Assembly: GCF_025960875.1 (NCBI RefSeq)
Contig: NZ_JAODLR010000010.1
Span: 1 to 64,000 of the forward strand
Length of the DNA stretch: 64,000 bases
Direction: 5' to 3'
Source of the DNA: Crystallibacter permensis
GTDB taxonomy: Bacteria; Actinomycetota; Actinomycetes; Actinomycetales; Micrococcaceae
The position numbers and the translations under genes were made by a program. The first letter of the stretch is position 1. Each line of letters opens with the position of its first letter. Positions 26,987 through 37,658 of this stretch are shown one piece after another. The notes below the pieces were generated by a model. It saw only the letters and a program-made list of their open reading frames with translations. It had not been told where the DNA came from and did no database searches.

Positions 26987-28191
26987 ACCGGCTGAAATTT
27001 CTGGGCTTTTCCCTGACAGTGCTGTTGGGTGTGAGCGCCTGTACCCTGGTCCCGGACTCTCCGGGTGCCGAACGCGTTGAAACAGGCGGACCGCTGGCGG
27101 GGCCTTCGGCACCCGCCGGTGACACACAGTATTTTCCGGGGTTCCGTCCCGTGTCCGGTGTACCGGTCGACAGCGCCCCGGCGGAGGCCGGAACGGTTTT
27201 CCTTGGCTCTGTTTTCCCCGGCAACGGCAGGACGGACCTGAGCTTCTACGGGTTCAATGCCGCGAAGACCGCTTGGCGGGTGGACACGAACCCGTCCTGC
27301 GTGGGCACGGTGGTGACCGAGGTTAACGGCGAGCCGGCCGTCGTCATTTTGGATTCCGATGCCAGGACGGACGGACAGGGGCCGGTAAGCGTCGTCGTGG
27401 CGACGGCGTTCGCCGCGGATGATGCGGAGGTGCTGTGGGGGCCGACCCGGGTGCCCGGTCCGTCTGCTGGATCCGGGCTGATTTTCGCCGATACCCCCAA
27501 GGCGCTCACGGCCGACCCGCCCCCGGGTGTCCTGCTTGATGCCGATACCGGTGCCGTCGTTGAGGTCGGCACCGGAACTGCGCTCTATGAGCATCATGGC
27601 ACTGCCCTGGCCGGCAGCGAAACATCATTTTCGGCCCTCGATACCGGTTCCGGCAACACCCTGTGGTCGTCCGCCGATCTGCGCCGGCCGGCAGGGGCAG
27701 ATCCGGAGGCCGTAGTCCGCTTTACCGGCGCGTACGGCCCCTCGACAGGGGGAATCGTCGTCCTGGAATGGGACGCAGGGGTCGCGGAACCGGTGCTGGT
27801 GGCTTACAGTCTGCGCTCCGGAGAAGAACTGGGGCAGGTTCCGGGCGAGCCTGCCGCGGCGGCCGCCGCGGATGAGGCTACGGGAATTGTGCTGCTGACT
27901 TCGGATGCCGGGAACGGGTCCCGCGTCCTCCGGGCCTTCAGGCCCGGCACCGGCCTGCTGTGGCGGAAATCCTTTGACGAGGCCCGCGTCTCCTCGATCG
28001 GCGGCGGCGCGGTTTTTGCCCTGCTCAACGGCGTGGCGGCCCGAATCGATGTTGAGTCCGGGGCCATCCTTGACACCGGTGATGCCAGGCTTCCGGTGTC
28101 CGTCCTCCCGAACGGCACGGCCCTGTTTCCCACCCGGGAGCAGAGCATGTTTGCCCTGGCCGTGCCCGACGGGCCGGCGGGCAACGGCTGA
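26974..28191 (+). CDS. Secreted lipoprotein, beta-propeller-like
   Basis: A 405-residue exported lipoprotein. MSKHYRLKFLGFSLTVLLG is a signal peptide, followed by the lipobox VSAC; the cysteine would be lipidated. The rest is made of repeated Gly/Asp/Trp-containing blades (for example TAWRVDTNPS, GNTLWSSADL, GLLWRKSF), as in PQQ-type beta-propellers. The start at ATG 26974 is chosen for the signal peptide; the frame is open upstream. Its operator-like sequence matches that of the GntR/Dsb region, suggesting one regulon with the convergent thiol-redox genes 28276-30445. Confidence 0.8.
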   Translation: MSKHYRLKFLGFSLTVLLGVSACTLVPDSPGAERVETGGPLAGPSAPAGDTQYFPGFRPVSGVPVDSAPAEAGTVFLGSVFPGNGRTDLSFYGFNAAKTAWRVDTNPSCVGTVVTEVNGEPAVVILDSDARTDGQGPVSVVVATAFAADDAEVLWGPTRVPGPSAGSGLIFADTPKALTADPPPGVLLDADTGAVVEVGTGTALYEHHGTALAGSETSFSALDTGSGNTLWSSADLRRPAGADPEAVVRFTGAYGPSTGGIVVLEWDAGVAEPVLVAYSLRSGEELGQVPGEPAAAAAADEATGIVLLTSDAGNGSRVLRAFRPGTGLLWRKSFDEARVSSIGGGAVFALLNGVAARIDVESGAILDTGDARLPVSVLPNGTALFPTREQSMFALAVPDGPAGNG

Positions 28192-28275
28192 CGACGCAAC
28201 GACCGCCGGTATCAGGGCAGGCGGCTTAGCGGGGTCGAGCCGGACCCCGGGGGCAGGCGGCAGGAGGGCGTGCGG

Positions 28276-28851
28276 TTACGGGCCGGCTGTCGGGAAGCGG
28301 TCTGTGCTCTTGACGGGCGGGTTCTGGACCGGCGACCCGCCCGGCTCGACCGGTACGGCAGGTTGGGACGGTTTAGCCCGTACTGCGCAGCGGTCTTCGG
28401 ACGTCGTGCGCTTATAGAGAGCCCAGCCGAGCAGGCCGATCGATACTGCGGCGAGCAGCGGCTGGAGGGGTTCGAAGTACTGCATCGCTCCCGAGGTTCC
28501 CAACGCCAGCAGGACCAGTTTGTTGCAGACGGGGCAGCCGACGGCGAAGAAGGCCATGATGGTTCCGGCCGCGCCGAGGCGTGTTTTCTTTTCGGCGGGT
28601 GAGGGTGTCCGGGAGACGTAGGTTGCCGTGACGAGGCCGGCCAGGAGGGCGGTGACGGCCAGGACGGGGAAGGACCACCAGGTGGGCGGCACCTCGCGGC
28701 TGAACAAGGGTGTATCGATCAGATCGGTCGGAACCGCTATCAGCAGGCAGGCCCCGGCTGCCGCGGCGGCGGCCGCGAGCCAGCGCCGTCGCGGCCAGGC
28801 CGCCAGGGCGGAGAGGAACCGTTGGTGTCCGGCGGCGCGGTCTGCGCTCAT
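28276..28851 (-). CDS. Membrane protein with CPVC motif
   Basis: A 191-residue protein with four transmembrane segments (about residues 24-44, 62-82, 95-118 and 128-145) and the motif FFAVGCPVCNKLVLLALG, which puts a CxxC pair at a membrane surface. A Pro-rich tail follows. It overlaps the stop codon of the CcdA-like gene, so the three-gene unit dsbA-like, ccdA-like and this gene is a tight operon. A role in passing electrons to or from extracytoplasmic thiol proteins is inferred from context and the CxxC. Confidence 0.8.
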   Translation of the reverse strand: MSADRAAGHQRFLSALAAWPRRRWLAAAAAAAGACLLIAVPTDLIDTPLFSREVPPTWWSFPVLAVTALLAGLVTATYVSRTPSPAEKKTRLGAAGTIMAFFAVGCPVCNKLVLLALGTSGAMQYFEPLQPLLAAVSIGLLGWALYKRTTSEDRCAVRAKPSQPAVPVEPGGSPVQNPPVKSTDRFPTAGP

Positions 28852-29714
28852 CAGGAATCCTTGTCGCTCGGCTGCACCGGGTCCGGGACCGGAGTGCGGC
28901 TTGGGTTGGTGTTGCGTTGGTTCTTCAGGAAAAGCACGGCGGCAGCGGCGAGCACGGCCAGAGCGATCAGCGCGAAGACCGTGTTGGACATGCCGGCGGC
29001 CCCGGCGCTGACGGAGCTTTCGAGCCGGAACTGGTCGCCTACGCTGAGTACGCCGCCCAGGCCGGCGGTTCCGTCCGTGAGCAGCAGCAGGATACCTATG
29101 GCGACCGAGAGGATTCCGGAGATCACCATGATCCAGGAGTTGGACCAGCGGCCGATGCTCACCGGGCGCGGCCGCAGCCAGCGGCGGCGGGTGATTCCCA
29201 TCCGGTCCCAGAACAGGGCGAGCACGAAGAGCGGCAGGGCCATGCCGAGCGCGTAGATGGCCAGCAGGACCGCACCGTACACGGCGCTGGAGCCGACGGC
29301 GGCTACGGTCAGGACCGATCCCAGGATCGGGCCGGTGCAGACGCCCGCGACGCCGTACACCGCGCCGAGGACGAACACCGACAGGCGGGAGGAACCGGCC
29401 TGTGTTGTGTTCCGGAGCAGGGCCGGCATCCGGATGCCCAGGATCTGCAGCACGCCGAGCAGGATGACCAGCGCCGCCGCGCCCGTGACGAGAAGGTTCC
29501 GGTGCACGGTTACCAGCGATCCCAGGGCGCCGGCGAAGATACCCAGCGGCAGCAGCGTGGAGCCCAGCCCGGCATAGAACAGCGCCGTGCGGGCCACGAG
29601 GCTGGTCCTGGTGGAGAAAGCATAGGCGAAGAACGCCGGCAGCAGCAGTGCCGAGCAGGGGCTGAGCAGCGTCAGCACCCCGCCCAGAAACGCCCCGGCA
29701 TACCCTATTTCCAT
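28851..29714 (-). CDS. CcdA/DsbD-type thiol transporter
   Basis: A 287-residue membrane protein of the CcdA/DsbD family, which carries reducing equivalents across the membrane. The N-terminal helix has the signature GGVLTLLSPCSALLLPAFF, and the mirrored helix has YGVAGVCTGPILGSVL, giving the two membrane cysteines. Six or seven further hydrophobic segments follow, and the C-terminus is a short polar tail. Its start touches the stop of the DsbA-like gene (position 29714), implying coupled translation. The likely partner is the DsbA-like protein next to it. Confidence 0.9.
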   Translation of the reverse strand: MEIGYAGAFLGGVLTLLSPCSALLLPAFFAYAFSTRTSLVARTALFYAGLGSTLLPLGIFAGALGSLVTVHRNLLVTGAAALVILLGVLQILGIRMPALLRNTTQAGSSRLSVFVLGAVYGVAGVCTGPILGSVLTVAAVGSSAVYGAVLLAIYALGMALPLFVLALFWDRMGITRRRWLRPRPVSIGRWSNSWIMVISGILSVAIGILLLLTDGTAGLGGVLSVGDQFRLESSVSAGAAGMSNTVFALIALAVLAAAAVLFLKNQRNTNPSRTPVPDPVQPSDKDS

Positions 29715-30445
29715 CAGCGGGACGCCTCGGTTAGGGCCTCATCGATGGCCTTTTCGAAGGCTTCCAAGGGCTGGGCCCCGACGAACGGGGTCTCGTTGAC
29801 CAGGAACGTGGGTGTTCCGGAGGCACCGAGCGACGCCGCTTCGCGCACGTCCTTCCCCACGGCTTCGCGCAGGTCCGGCGAGTCCAGGTCCTGTTCGAAT
29901 TTCTTCAGGTCGGGGACGCCGGCTTCCTTGGCGATATCCATCAGCCTCTCCCGGTCCAGCTCGGCGTGGCCCCGCTCCGGGGCAACCGCGAAGACCGCCT
30001 TGTTGAACTCCCAGAACCTGCCCTGCTCGCCGGCCGCCCGGCCGGCCACGGCCGCTTCCATGGACTGCTCGCCGAAGACCGGAAGATCGCGCCATTCAAT
30101 GCGCAGCCGGCCGCTGTCGACATACTTCTCCACCAGCGGGGGCAGGACATCCCGGGCGAAGAGGCCGCAGAAGGGACAGCGGTAATCGGCATATTCGACC
30201 ATGACCACCGGCGCGTCCACGGCCCCGAGCGCGGCGGGATCATCAGCGATCCGGCGGGACATATCCAGCACGGCTCCGCTCTGTGCCGTGTCCTGGCCTG
30301 CCTGCGCGGCCTGCTGCGATTTGCCGCCTTGAAAGGCGAAGATGCCCACAAACAGCACCAGGACCGCTACTCCCAACACGTTGGCAGCCACGGTAAGGTT
30401 ACGGCGGCGGGAAGTGCCGGCCGGATCGGATCGCTGGGATGGCAT
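29714..30445 (-). CDS. DsbA-like membrane-anchored thioredoxin-fold protein
   Basis: A 243-residue protein with an N-terminal membrane anchor (residues 20-42) and a DsbA/thioredoxin_4 domain. The active site is YADYRCPFCGLFARDVLPPL (CPFC), and the cis-proline loop is SGTPTFLVNETPFVG. It would act outside the membrane as a disulfide oxidase or isomerase. It is first in a three-gene operon with the CcdA-like and CPVC membrane proteins and is divergent from the gntR gene across the operator palindrome at 30479-30492, which probably represses it. Confidence 0.9.
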   Translation of the reverse strand: MPSQRSDPAGTSRRRNLTVAANVLGVAVLVLFVGIFAFQGGKSQQAAQAGQDTAQSGAVLDMSRRIADDPAALGAVDAPVVMVEYADYRCPFCGLFARDVLPPLVEKYVDSGRLRIEWRDLPVFGEQSMEAAVAGRAAGEQGRFWEFNKAVFAVAPERGHAELDRERLMDIAKEAGVPDLKKFEQDLDSPDLREAVGKDVREAASLGASGTPTFLVNETPFVGAQPLEAFEKAIDEALTEASR

Positions 30446-30478
30446 GCGTACTCCTCGCTGCGGCCCCCAGGGCCGCGA

Positions 30479-30492
30479 AATGTCTAGACATT
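30479..30492. promoter_or_regulatory. Perfect palindromic operator between dsbA-like and gntR
   Basis: AATGTCTAGACATT is a perfect 14-base palindrome in the short divergent promoter region. It has the TCTAGA core typical of HutC-subfamily GntR operators, and a near copy lies at 26973-26986. Confidence 0.75.
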
Positions 30493-30506
30493 ATGATTGA
30501 GGCTAC

Positions 30507-31280
30507 GTGAGCGGGCAGGACCATGTAAAACCGTCTGCGGGAGAATCCGGTGCCGCCGGGGCCGGGGTCCCGCTGTGGGAATCGATCAGCCGGGATCTGC
30601 GCCGCCGGCTGCAGGAGGGTGAATTCACCGCCGGATTTCCCGGCGAGCTCTCCCTGGCCAGGGAGTACAACGCCAGCCGCGGCAGTATCCGCGCCGCATT
30701 GCGCCCGCTGCGTGAAGCCGGACTGGTCAGTGCCGAGCGCGGGCGCAAACCGGTGGCCCTGCCGCCGGTGATCGCCGGAACGAGCCAGGCCTACGGGCCG
30801 GTCTACAGCCTTTTCGCCACCCTGCAGGAGGCCGGGCTGGAACATTCCAGCGACATCCTGGCCCAGGAGATTGAACAGAACCCGGCCGCCGCCGCCCGCC
30901 TGGGCCTGCCGGCCGGGGAGCCGCTGTTCCGCCTGGCCCGCAGGCGCTACGCCCAGGGCGTTCCGCTGGCCGTGGACGAGGTATGGCTGCAGGAGAGCCG
31001 GTGCCGGCCCCTGCTGGCGGCGGATTTTTCCAACAGCGCCTTGTATGAGGAGCTCGAGACCAGGTGCGGGATCAGGCTCGACGGCGGCGAAGAAAAACTC
31101 ACTGCCGTCGCAGCCACCCCGGAGCTCTCAGCATCGTTGAACTGCACGCCCGGAGCGGCGCTGCTGTTCATAGAACGCCTGGGCTGCTCCAACGGCGTGC
31201 CGGTGGAGTTCCGGCGCAGCTATGTACTGGCCGAGAACTACACCGTCAGCACAACGTTCGGCACCCGGACGCCGCGCTAA
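30507..31280 (+). CDS. GntR/HutC-family transcriptional regulator
   Basis: A 257-residue regulator. The winged helix-turn-helix occupies residues 20-85 (LWESISRDLRRRL, then LAREYNASRGSIRAALRPL), and a UTRA ligand domain follows (LARRRYAQGVPLAVDEVWL and the ending VEFRRSYVLAENY). HutC-type proteins bind small metabolites and release palindromic operators. The start is GTG 30507, preceded by GAGG. It probably represses the divergent Dsb operon, itself, and the lipoprotein gene through the two matching palindromes. The ligand cannot be told. Confidence 0.9.
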   Translation: MSGQDHVKPSAGESGAAGAGVPLWESISRDLRRRLQEGEFTAGFPGELSLAREYNASRGSIRAALRPLREAGLVSAERGRKPVALPPVIAGTSQAYGPVYSLFATLQEAGLEHSSDILAQEIEQNPAAAARLGLPAGEPLFRLARRRYAQGVPLAVDEVWLQESRCRPLLAADFSNSALYEELETRCGIRLDGGEEKLTAVAATPELSASLNCTPGAALLFIERLGCSNGVPVEFRRSYVLAENYTVSTTFGTRTPR

Positions 31281-31410
31281 CGGACAAGCTCCGCCCCGAA
31301 CCGGCGCCGCCAATGCCGCCGCTGCCCTGGCCGGACGGAACCGGCCTGCCGGGCTTTTCACGTACCGGCCCCCGTGCCGCCGGTCGGACAGGGGCCGGCG
31401 CAATTCCCGC

Positions 31411-31764
31411 CTAGATGCGGATGTAGGCGGCACCGTTGAACTGACGCCGGGCCAGGTGGGCGACGGCTGCGGGAACGACGGCAACTCCGGCCGCCAGGGA
31501 GGCTTCGTCGATTCCTGCCGAGCGCAGGCTGTTGCGGCAAGCGGTTATTGTCACGCCGTCTTCGGCCGCGAGGGCGGAAGCTTCCGCGGCATTGTGCGCG
31601 TCGCCGGCAAGCTGCGCGACAACCGGACCCTGGACGACGACTTCAAGGCGCACGCCCGGCAGTTCCGCCCGGGCGTTGCCCGCGACGCGCAGGGCTGCGG
31701 CAAGGTCGGGAAAGGGCTGCGCCCCCGGACCGGCGAGGTGCAGGATCAAATCAGGTGTTTCCAT
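31411..31764 (-). CDS. DsrE-family sulfur-relay protein
   Basis: A 117-residue protein of the DsrE/YchN fold. The conserved TACRNSLRSAGID segment carries the single cysteine expected to hold persulfide, and the N-terminal DLILHLAG and VVVQGPVV strands match. The start at ATG 31764 follows AAGGTG at a good distance; GTG 31773 is an alternative. It is next to a Cys-rich mini-protein and divergent from the persulfide dioxygenase gene, so it probably belongs to the same sulfide/persulfide response. Confidence 0.8.
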   Translation of the reverse strand: METPDLILHLAGPGAQPFPDLAAALRVAGNARAELPGVRLEVVVQGPVVAQLAGDAHNAAEASALAAEDGVTITACRNSLRSAGIDEASLAAGVAVVPAAVAHLARRQFNGAAYIRI

Positions 31765-31792
31765 GCGCGTCACCTTAACATGCGCCTGCGGC

Positions 31793-31969
31793 CTAACGGC
31801 CGAACAGCTTCCTGAGCCAGCCGAACCCGGCGCCCGGCTGCCGGCCGGCAGCGGTTACACAGGTGCAGCGGCGGGACTGCGGAACGTTGCGCATCACCTG
31901 TTCGACATGGTTGCCGCAGCCTGCCCACGTCGCCTTCGAACATTTCTGGCATGTCGCCGTCCGGCACAT
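31793..31969 (-). CDS. Cys-rich mini-protein (58 aa)
   Basis: A 58-residue protein with a zinc-ribbon-like cysteine pattern: MCRTATCQKCSKATWAGCG, then HVEQVMRNVP and CTC, ending GFGWLRKLFGR. Small actinobacterial proteins with this C-x4-C-x2-C-x7-C opening are recurrent, but their function is unknown. Start ATG 31969 places Cys at residue 2. It is encoded between the DsrE gene and the triple CstR-type operator, so sulfur or metal handling is likely. In relatives it probably binds a metal; no experiment is known to me. Confidence 0.7.
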   Translation of the reverse strand: MCRTATCQKCSKATWAGCGNHVEQVMRNVPQSRRCTCVTAAGRQPGAGFGWLRKLFGR

Positions 31970-32029
31970 ACACGTTCCTCCATCACGTCTCGGTTCGTCG
32001 CCGCTTGCGTGCGGCACTCACCATTCTAC

Positions 32030-32126
32030 ATACCCCCTTGGGTATGGCGTCGGAGTGGAACGGGACTTGCGCGCATACCCCCACAGGTATTATCGTTGTA
32101 CTCGAAAGTAATACCCCCCGGGGTAC
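32030..32126. promoter_or_regulatory. Three CstR/CsoR-type operators
   Basis: ATACCCCCTTGGGTAT (32030-32045), ATACCCCCACAGGTAT (32075-32090) and ATACCCCCCGGGGTAC (32111-32126) match the ATACCCCC-nn-GGGTAT type bound by CsoR/CstR proteins. They lie between the minus-strand DsrE/Cys-rich genes and the persulfide dioxygenase gene and could control both directions. Confidence 0.85.
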
Positions 32127-32150
32127 TAAGAGCGATCAGAAGGAGACGAT

Positions 32151-33560
32151 ATGCTGCTCGAGCGGATCTATGACGAGGACCTGGCCCAGGCCGGCTACTT
32201 CATCGGCTGCCAGCGCAAGGGCGAGGCCGTGGTGGTCGATGCCCGCCGCGACATCGGTGTTTACATCGACCTGGCCAAGGCCAACGGGATGAAGATCGTG
32301 GCCGTGACCGAAACCCACATCCATGCCGACTACCTCTCCGGCACCCGCGAACTGGCCGCGGCCACCGGCGCCAGTATTTACGTTTCCGGTGAAGGCGGGG
32401 CAGACTGGCAGTACGGGTTTGACGCCGAACGCCTGCACGACGGTGATGCCATCTCGATCGGAAACATCACGGTCCAGGCCCTGCACACCCCCGGCCACAC
32501 CCCCGAGCACCTGTCCTTCCTGGTGACCGACGGGGCGTTCAGTGACCAGCCCGGCTACCTGCTCTCCGGCGACTTCGTCTTCGCCGGCGACCTGGGACGG
32601 CCGGACCTGCTGGACGAGGCCGCCGGGGGCATCGACACCCGCTTCGAGGGCGCTAAGCAGCTCTTCGCCAGCCTGCGGACCAAGTTCCTGGCGTTGCCGG
32701 ACCACGTCCAGGTCTACCCGGGCCATGGTTCCGGCAGTGCCTGCGGCAAGGCCCTGGGCGCCATCCCGTCCACGACCGTCGGCTATGAGCGGCTGTACGC
32801 GTGGTGGGGCAAGTACCTTGAAGCCAACGACGAGCAGGGCTTCATCGATGAACTGCTCGACGGCCAGCCCGACGCGCACGCCTACTTCGGCCGGATGAAG
32901 CGCCAGAACCGGCTCGGCCCGGAGGTCCTGGGCGAACGCGCACCCCTGCCCGAGCTGGATAACCAGGCCGTCGCCGCGGACTTGGCCGCCGGCAAGGCGA
33001 CCTTCGTCGACACCCGGCCCCACGGGCTGGTCCATGAAGGAACGGTGGCCGGCGCCCTGAATATCCCGGCCGGCAACAAGGCCGCCAGCTTCGGCGCCTG
33101 GGCCTACGACCCGGAGACCGACGACCGTCCGCTGGTCCTGCTCGCACCCGACCAGGACGCCGCACAGGACATGCGGGACCACCTCGTACGCGTGGGCATC
33201 GACAATGTTGCCGGCTACACCACGGGCCTGGACGGGCTGCCCATCACGGTTCCGGCCCTGATCCGGCCTAAGGAACTCGCCGGCTTCGACGCCGCCCTCG
33301 TCCTGGACGTGCGGAACAAGACCGAACACACCGCCGGGCACATTCCCGGCTCCGGGCAGCTCAGCGCCGGCCGCGTGCTCTGGAACCTGGACCGGCTTCC
33401 GGCCGACGGCACCATCGTGACGTACTGCCAGAGCGGGGTCCGCAACTCCGTCGCCGCCAGCACCCTGCGCCGCGCGGGCTACAACGTCGTCGAACTCGAC
33501 GGCAGCTACGCCGCCTGGGAGAACTGGCAGAACTCCCGGGAGAGCGCCCCGGCCCGCTGA
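32151..33560 (+). CDS. Persulfide dioxygenase-rhodanese fusion (CstB-like)
   Basis: A 469-residue protein with an N-terminal metallo-beta-lactamase persulfide dioxygenase (THIHADYLSG near residue 54, HTPGHTPEH, GDFVFAGDLGRPDLL, and PGHGSGSACG) followed by two rhodanese-like domains. The first lacks the catalytic cysteine; the second has it in CQSGVRN near residue 426. This arrangement is that of CstB, which oxidises low-molecular-weight persulfides to thiosulfate. AGGAGACGAT precedes ATG 32151, and three CstR-type operators lie upstream. It is the key enzyme of the sulfide detoxification block; the partners are CstR, two other rhodaneses and a TauE-type exporter. Confidence 0.93.
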   Translation: MLLERIYDEDLAQAGYFIGCQRKGEAVVVDARRDIGVYIDLAKANGMKIVAVTETHIHADYLSGTRELAAATGASIYVSGEGGADWQYGFDAERLHDGDAISIGNITVQALHTPGHTPEHLSFLVTDGAFSDQPGYLLSGDFVFAGDLGRPDLLDEAAGGIDTRFEGAKQLFASLRTKFLALPDHVQVYPGHGSGSACGKALGAIPSTTVGYERLYAWWGKYLEANDEQGFIDELLDGQPDAHAYFGRMKRQNRLGPEVLGERAPLPELDNQAVAADLAAGKATFVDTRPHGLVHEGTVAGALNIPAGNKAASFGAWAYDPETDDRPLVLLAPDQDAAQDMRDHLVRVGIDNVAGYTTGLDGLPITVPALIRPKELAGFDAALVLDVRNKTEHTAGHIPGSGQLSAGRVLWNLDRLPADGTIVTYCQSGVRNSVAASTLRRAGYNVVELDGSYAAWENWQNSRESAPAR

Positions 33561-33581
33561 CCGCTGCACGCCCAATCCGGA

Positions 33582-33611
33582 CGGGTCCGCACGAATGTGC
33601 GGGCCCGTTTC
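33582..33611 (+). terminator. Terminator after the persulfide dioxygenase gene
   Basis: ACGGGTCCGCAC and GTGCGGGCCCGT pair around GAAT and are followed by TTTC. It lies between the dioxygenase stop and the MFS gene, so the MFS gene may be partly separate or attenuated. Confidence 0.65.
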
Positions 33612-33648
33612 GGCGTTATGATCACCTCACCCTTGTGGAGGCAACCGA

Positions 33649-34923
33649 ATGGCCAGACACCCCAGGAAGGCCGTGCCTGCCCTTGGCCTGCGGGCCAACG
33701 CGGCCCAGTTCAGTCTGCTGGTGGCCGTGAACGCACTGGTCGGCGGCATGGTGGGCCAGCAACAGACCGTCCTGCCGCTGCTGGCCACCGAAGACTTCGG
33801 CCTGACCGGGTTCACCTTCATCTTCACCTACGTGGCGGCCTTCGGCGTGACGAAGGCGATCGCCAACTACTTCGCCGGCATGCTCTCGGACCGCTACGGG
33901 CGCAAACCGGTGCTGCTGGTCGGCTGGCTGTTCGCGGTGCCGGTGCCGCTGCTGCTGATCTTCGCCCCGGACTGGGGCTGGGTCATTGCCGCCAACGTGC
34001 TGCTGGGCATCAACCAGGGCCTGACCTGGTCCACCACCGTCGTCATGAAGATCGACCTCGTGGGACCTAGGCAGCGAGGCCTGGCCATGGGGCTGAACGA
34101 GGCGGCCGGCTACGGCGCCGTGGCCGCATCCTCCCTGCTGGCCGGCTACCTGGCCGGGCAGTACGGTCTGCGCCCGGCCCCGTTCCTGCTCGGACTCTTC
34201 TATACGGCGTTGGCGCTGCTGCTCTCCGGGATCTTCGTCCGGGAAACACGCGGCCACGCAGGCCTGGAATCAGGGACCCACGTTCCGCGCCCGGACGGGA
34301 TCCACGACCACCTGCATCAGGACCTGACCGGCCGGCAGATCCTGGTCCAGGCCAGCCTGCGGGAACCGGCCCTGTCCTCGGCCAGTCTGGCCGGGCTGGT
34401 CAACAACCTTAACTTCGGCCTGTCCTGGGGCCTGTTCCCGCTGCTTTTCGCCACCGCCGGCCTGCCGGCGGTGCAGATTGGCCTGCTGTTCGCGCTCTAC
34501 CCCGGCGTCTGGGGAGCGGGCCAGCTGGTCACCGGCGCGCTGTCGGACCGCATCGGCAGGAAGCACCTGATCACCGCAGGCATGGCACTGCAGGCCGCCG
34601 CCCTCGCCGTCATCGCGGCTTCAAGCGGCTTCGCCGGCTGGGCCGCCGGAACGGTGCTGCTGGGCGCCGGCACGGCGATGGTCTACCCGACCCTGCTCGC
34701 CGTCGTCGGCGACGTCGCCCATCCCGCGTGGCGCGGCCGGGCGGTCGGGATCTACCGGGTCTGGCGCGACCTCGGCTACGCCGTCGGCGCCGTCCTCGGC
34801 GGCATCACCGCTGACCTGCTGGGGCTGAACGCCGCCGTCTGGGCAGCGGCGGTCCTCAGCGCGGCCACCGCAGCAGCCGTGGGAGCCAGGATGTACGAGA
34901 CGCTCCCGCCCCGCACCGGATAA
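33649..34923 (+). CDS. MFS transporter
   Basis: A 424-residue major facilitator with 12 predicted spans. The conserved loop 2-3 motif is GMLSDRYGRKPVLLVGW, and its mirror in the second half is GALSDRIGRKHLITAG. The central loop (residues 195-235) contains a His-rich DGIHDHLHQDL. It lies inside the sulfur cluster, between the persulfide dioxygenase and the CstR/rhodanese genes. Substrate is unknown; export of a sulfur compound or metal is a guess from context. Confidence 0.85.
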   Translation: MARHPRKAVPALGLRANAAQFSLLVAVNALVGGMVGQQQTVLPLLATEDFGLTGFTFIFTYVAAFGVTKAIANYFAGMLSDRYGRKPVLLVGWLFAVPVPLLLIFAPDWGWVIAANVLLGINQGLTWSTTVVMKIDLVGPRQRGLAMGLNEAAGYGAVAASSLLAGYLAGQYGLRPAPFLLGLFYTALALLLSGIFVRETRGHAGLESGTHVPRPDGIHDHLHQDLTGRQILVQASLREPALSSASLAGLVNNLNFGLSWGLFPLLFATAGLPAVQIGLLFALYPGVWGAGQLVTGALSDRIGRKHLITAGMALQAAALAVIAASSGFAGWAAGTVLLGAGTAMVYPTLLAVVGDVAHPAWRGRAVGIYRVWRDLGYAVGAVLGGITADLLGLNAAVWAAAVLSAATAAAVGARMYETLPPRTG

Positions 34924-34967
34924 ACCCCGGCACACCAACACCACGAACCCCCGCGCACGCAAAAAAC

Positions 34968-34995
34968 GGCCCCGCGCAATCCGTTGCGCGGGGCC
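34968..34995 (+). terminator. Strong terminator hairpin between convergent genes
   Basis: GGCCCCGCGCAA and TTGCGCGGGGCC form a perfect 12-bp stem with loop TCCG. It is placed between the convergent MFS and cstR genes. A short CCTG tandem run (about 35010-35032) follows. Confidence 0.75.
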
Positions 34996-35038
34996 CCCCC
35001 CATGCCGGCCTGCCGGCCTGCCTGCCTGCCTGCCGAGG

Positions 35039-37303
<2,265 letters not shown>

Positions 37304-37658
37304 ACGGAACACTGTAGGGCTCTCCCCTGGTCCCGGCGTACACGCGGCCTCCGCCCGTGATTCCCCAAGCTACGCCCTAACGCCGACAACGGCATACGTC
37401 GGCCTAGGAAGTGGCGCCAAGTCAGCTGCGTGTCATGCCTCCGGCAATTGCTCCCCTGCCCGAAACCAGTTTCGAAGAGAACCCGGTACGGTCGCCAGCG
37501 GACCGCGGAGGAAGTCATGGCTGACGTCGTCTGCCGGCTTCGCCCCGCACTGTTCGGGATAGGTAACCGGTGTACTGATGTCCGTGGGCTCACCGTCTAC
37601 TTGGATTCATAGGCCGGTGGAAATCCTGAATGACCTGCAAGAGTAGTCATCGTAGGGC
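37304..37658. other. Gene-poor stretch between TauE and lsr2 genes
   Basis: It holds an inverted repeat GCCGAC/GTCGGC around 37382-37402 that loosely resembles the dif-like sites. A 31-codon frame starts at ATG 37517 with GGAGGAAGTC ahead of it; its reality is doubtful. No other gene is supported. Confidence 0.4.

Noticed and set aside
32136-33575. A 479-residue minus-strand open frame opposite the persulfide dioxygenase.
   Set aside because: The plus-strand gene has all catalytic motifs; the minus frame has none.
37381-37402. CGCCGACAACGGCATACG as another dif-like site.
   Set aside because: It has several mismatches and a shorter centre; a GCCGAC/GTCGGC hairpin explains it equally well. 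Kept only as a note.
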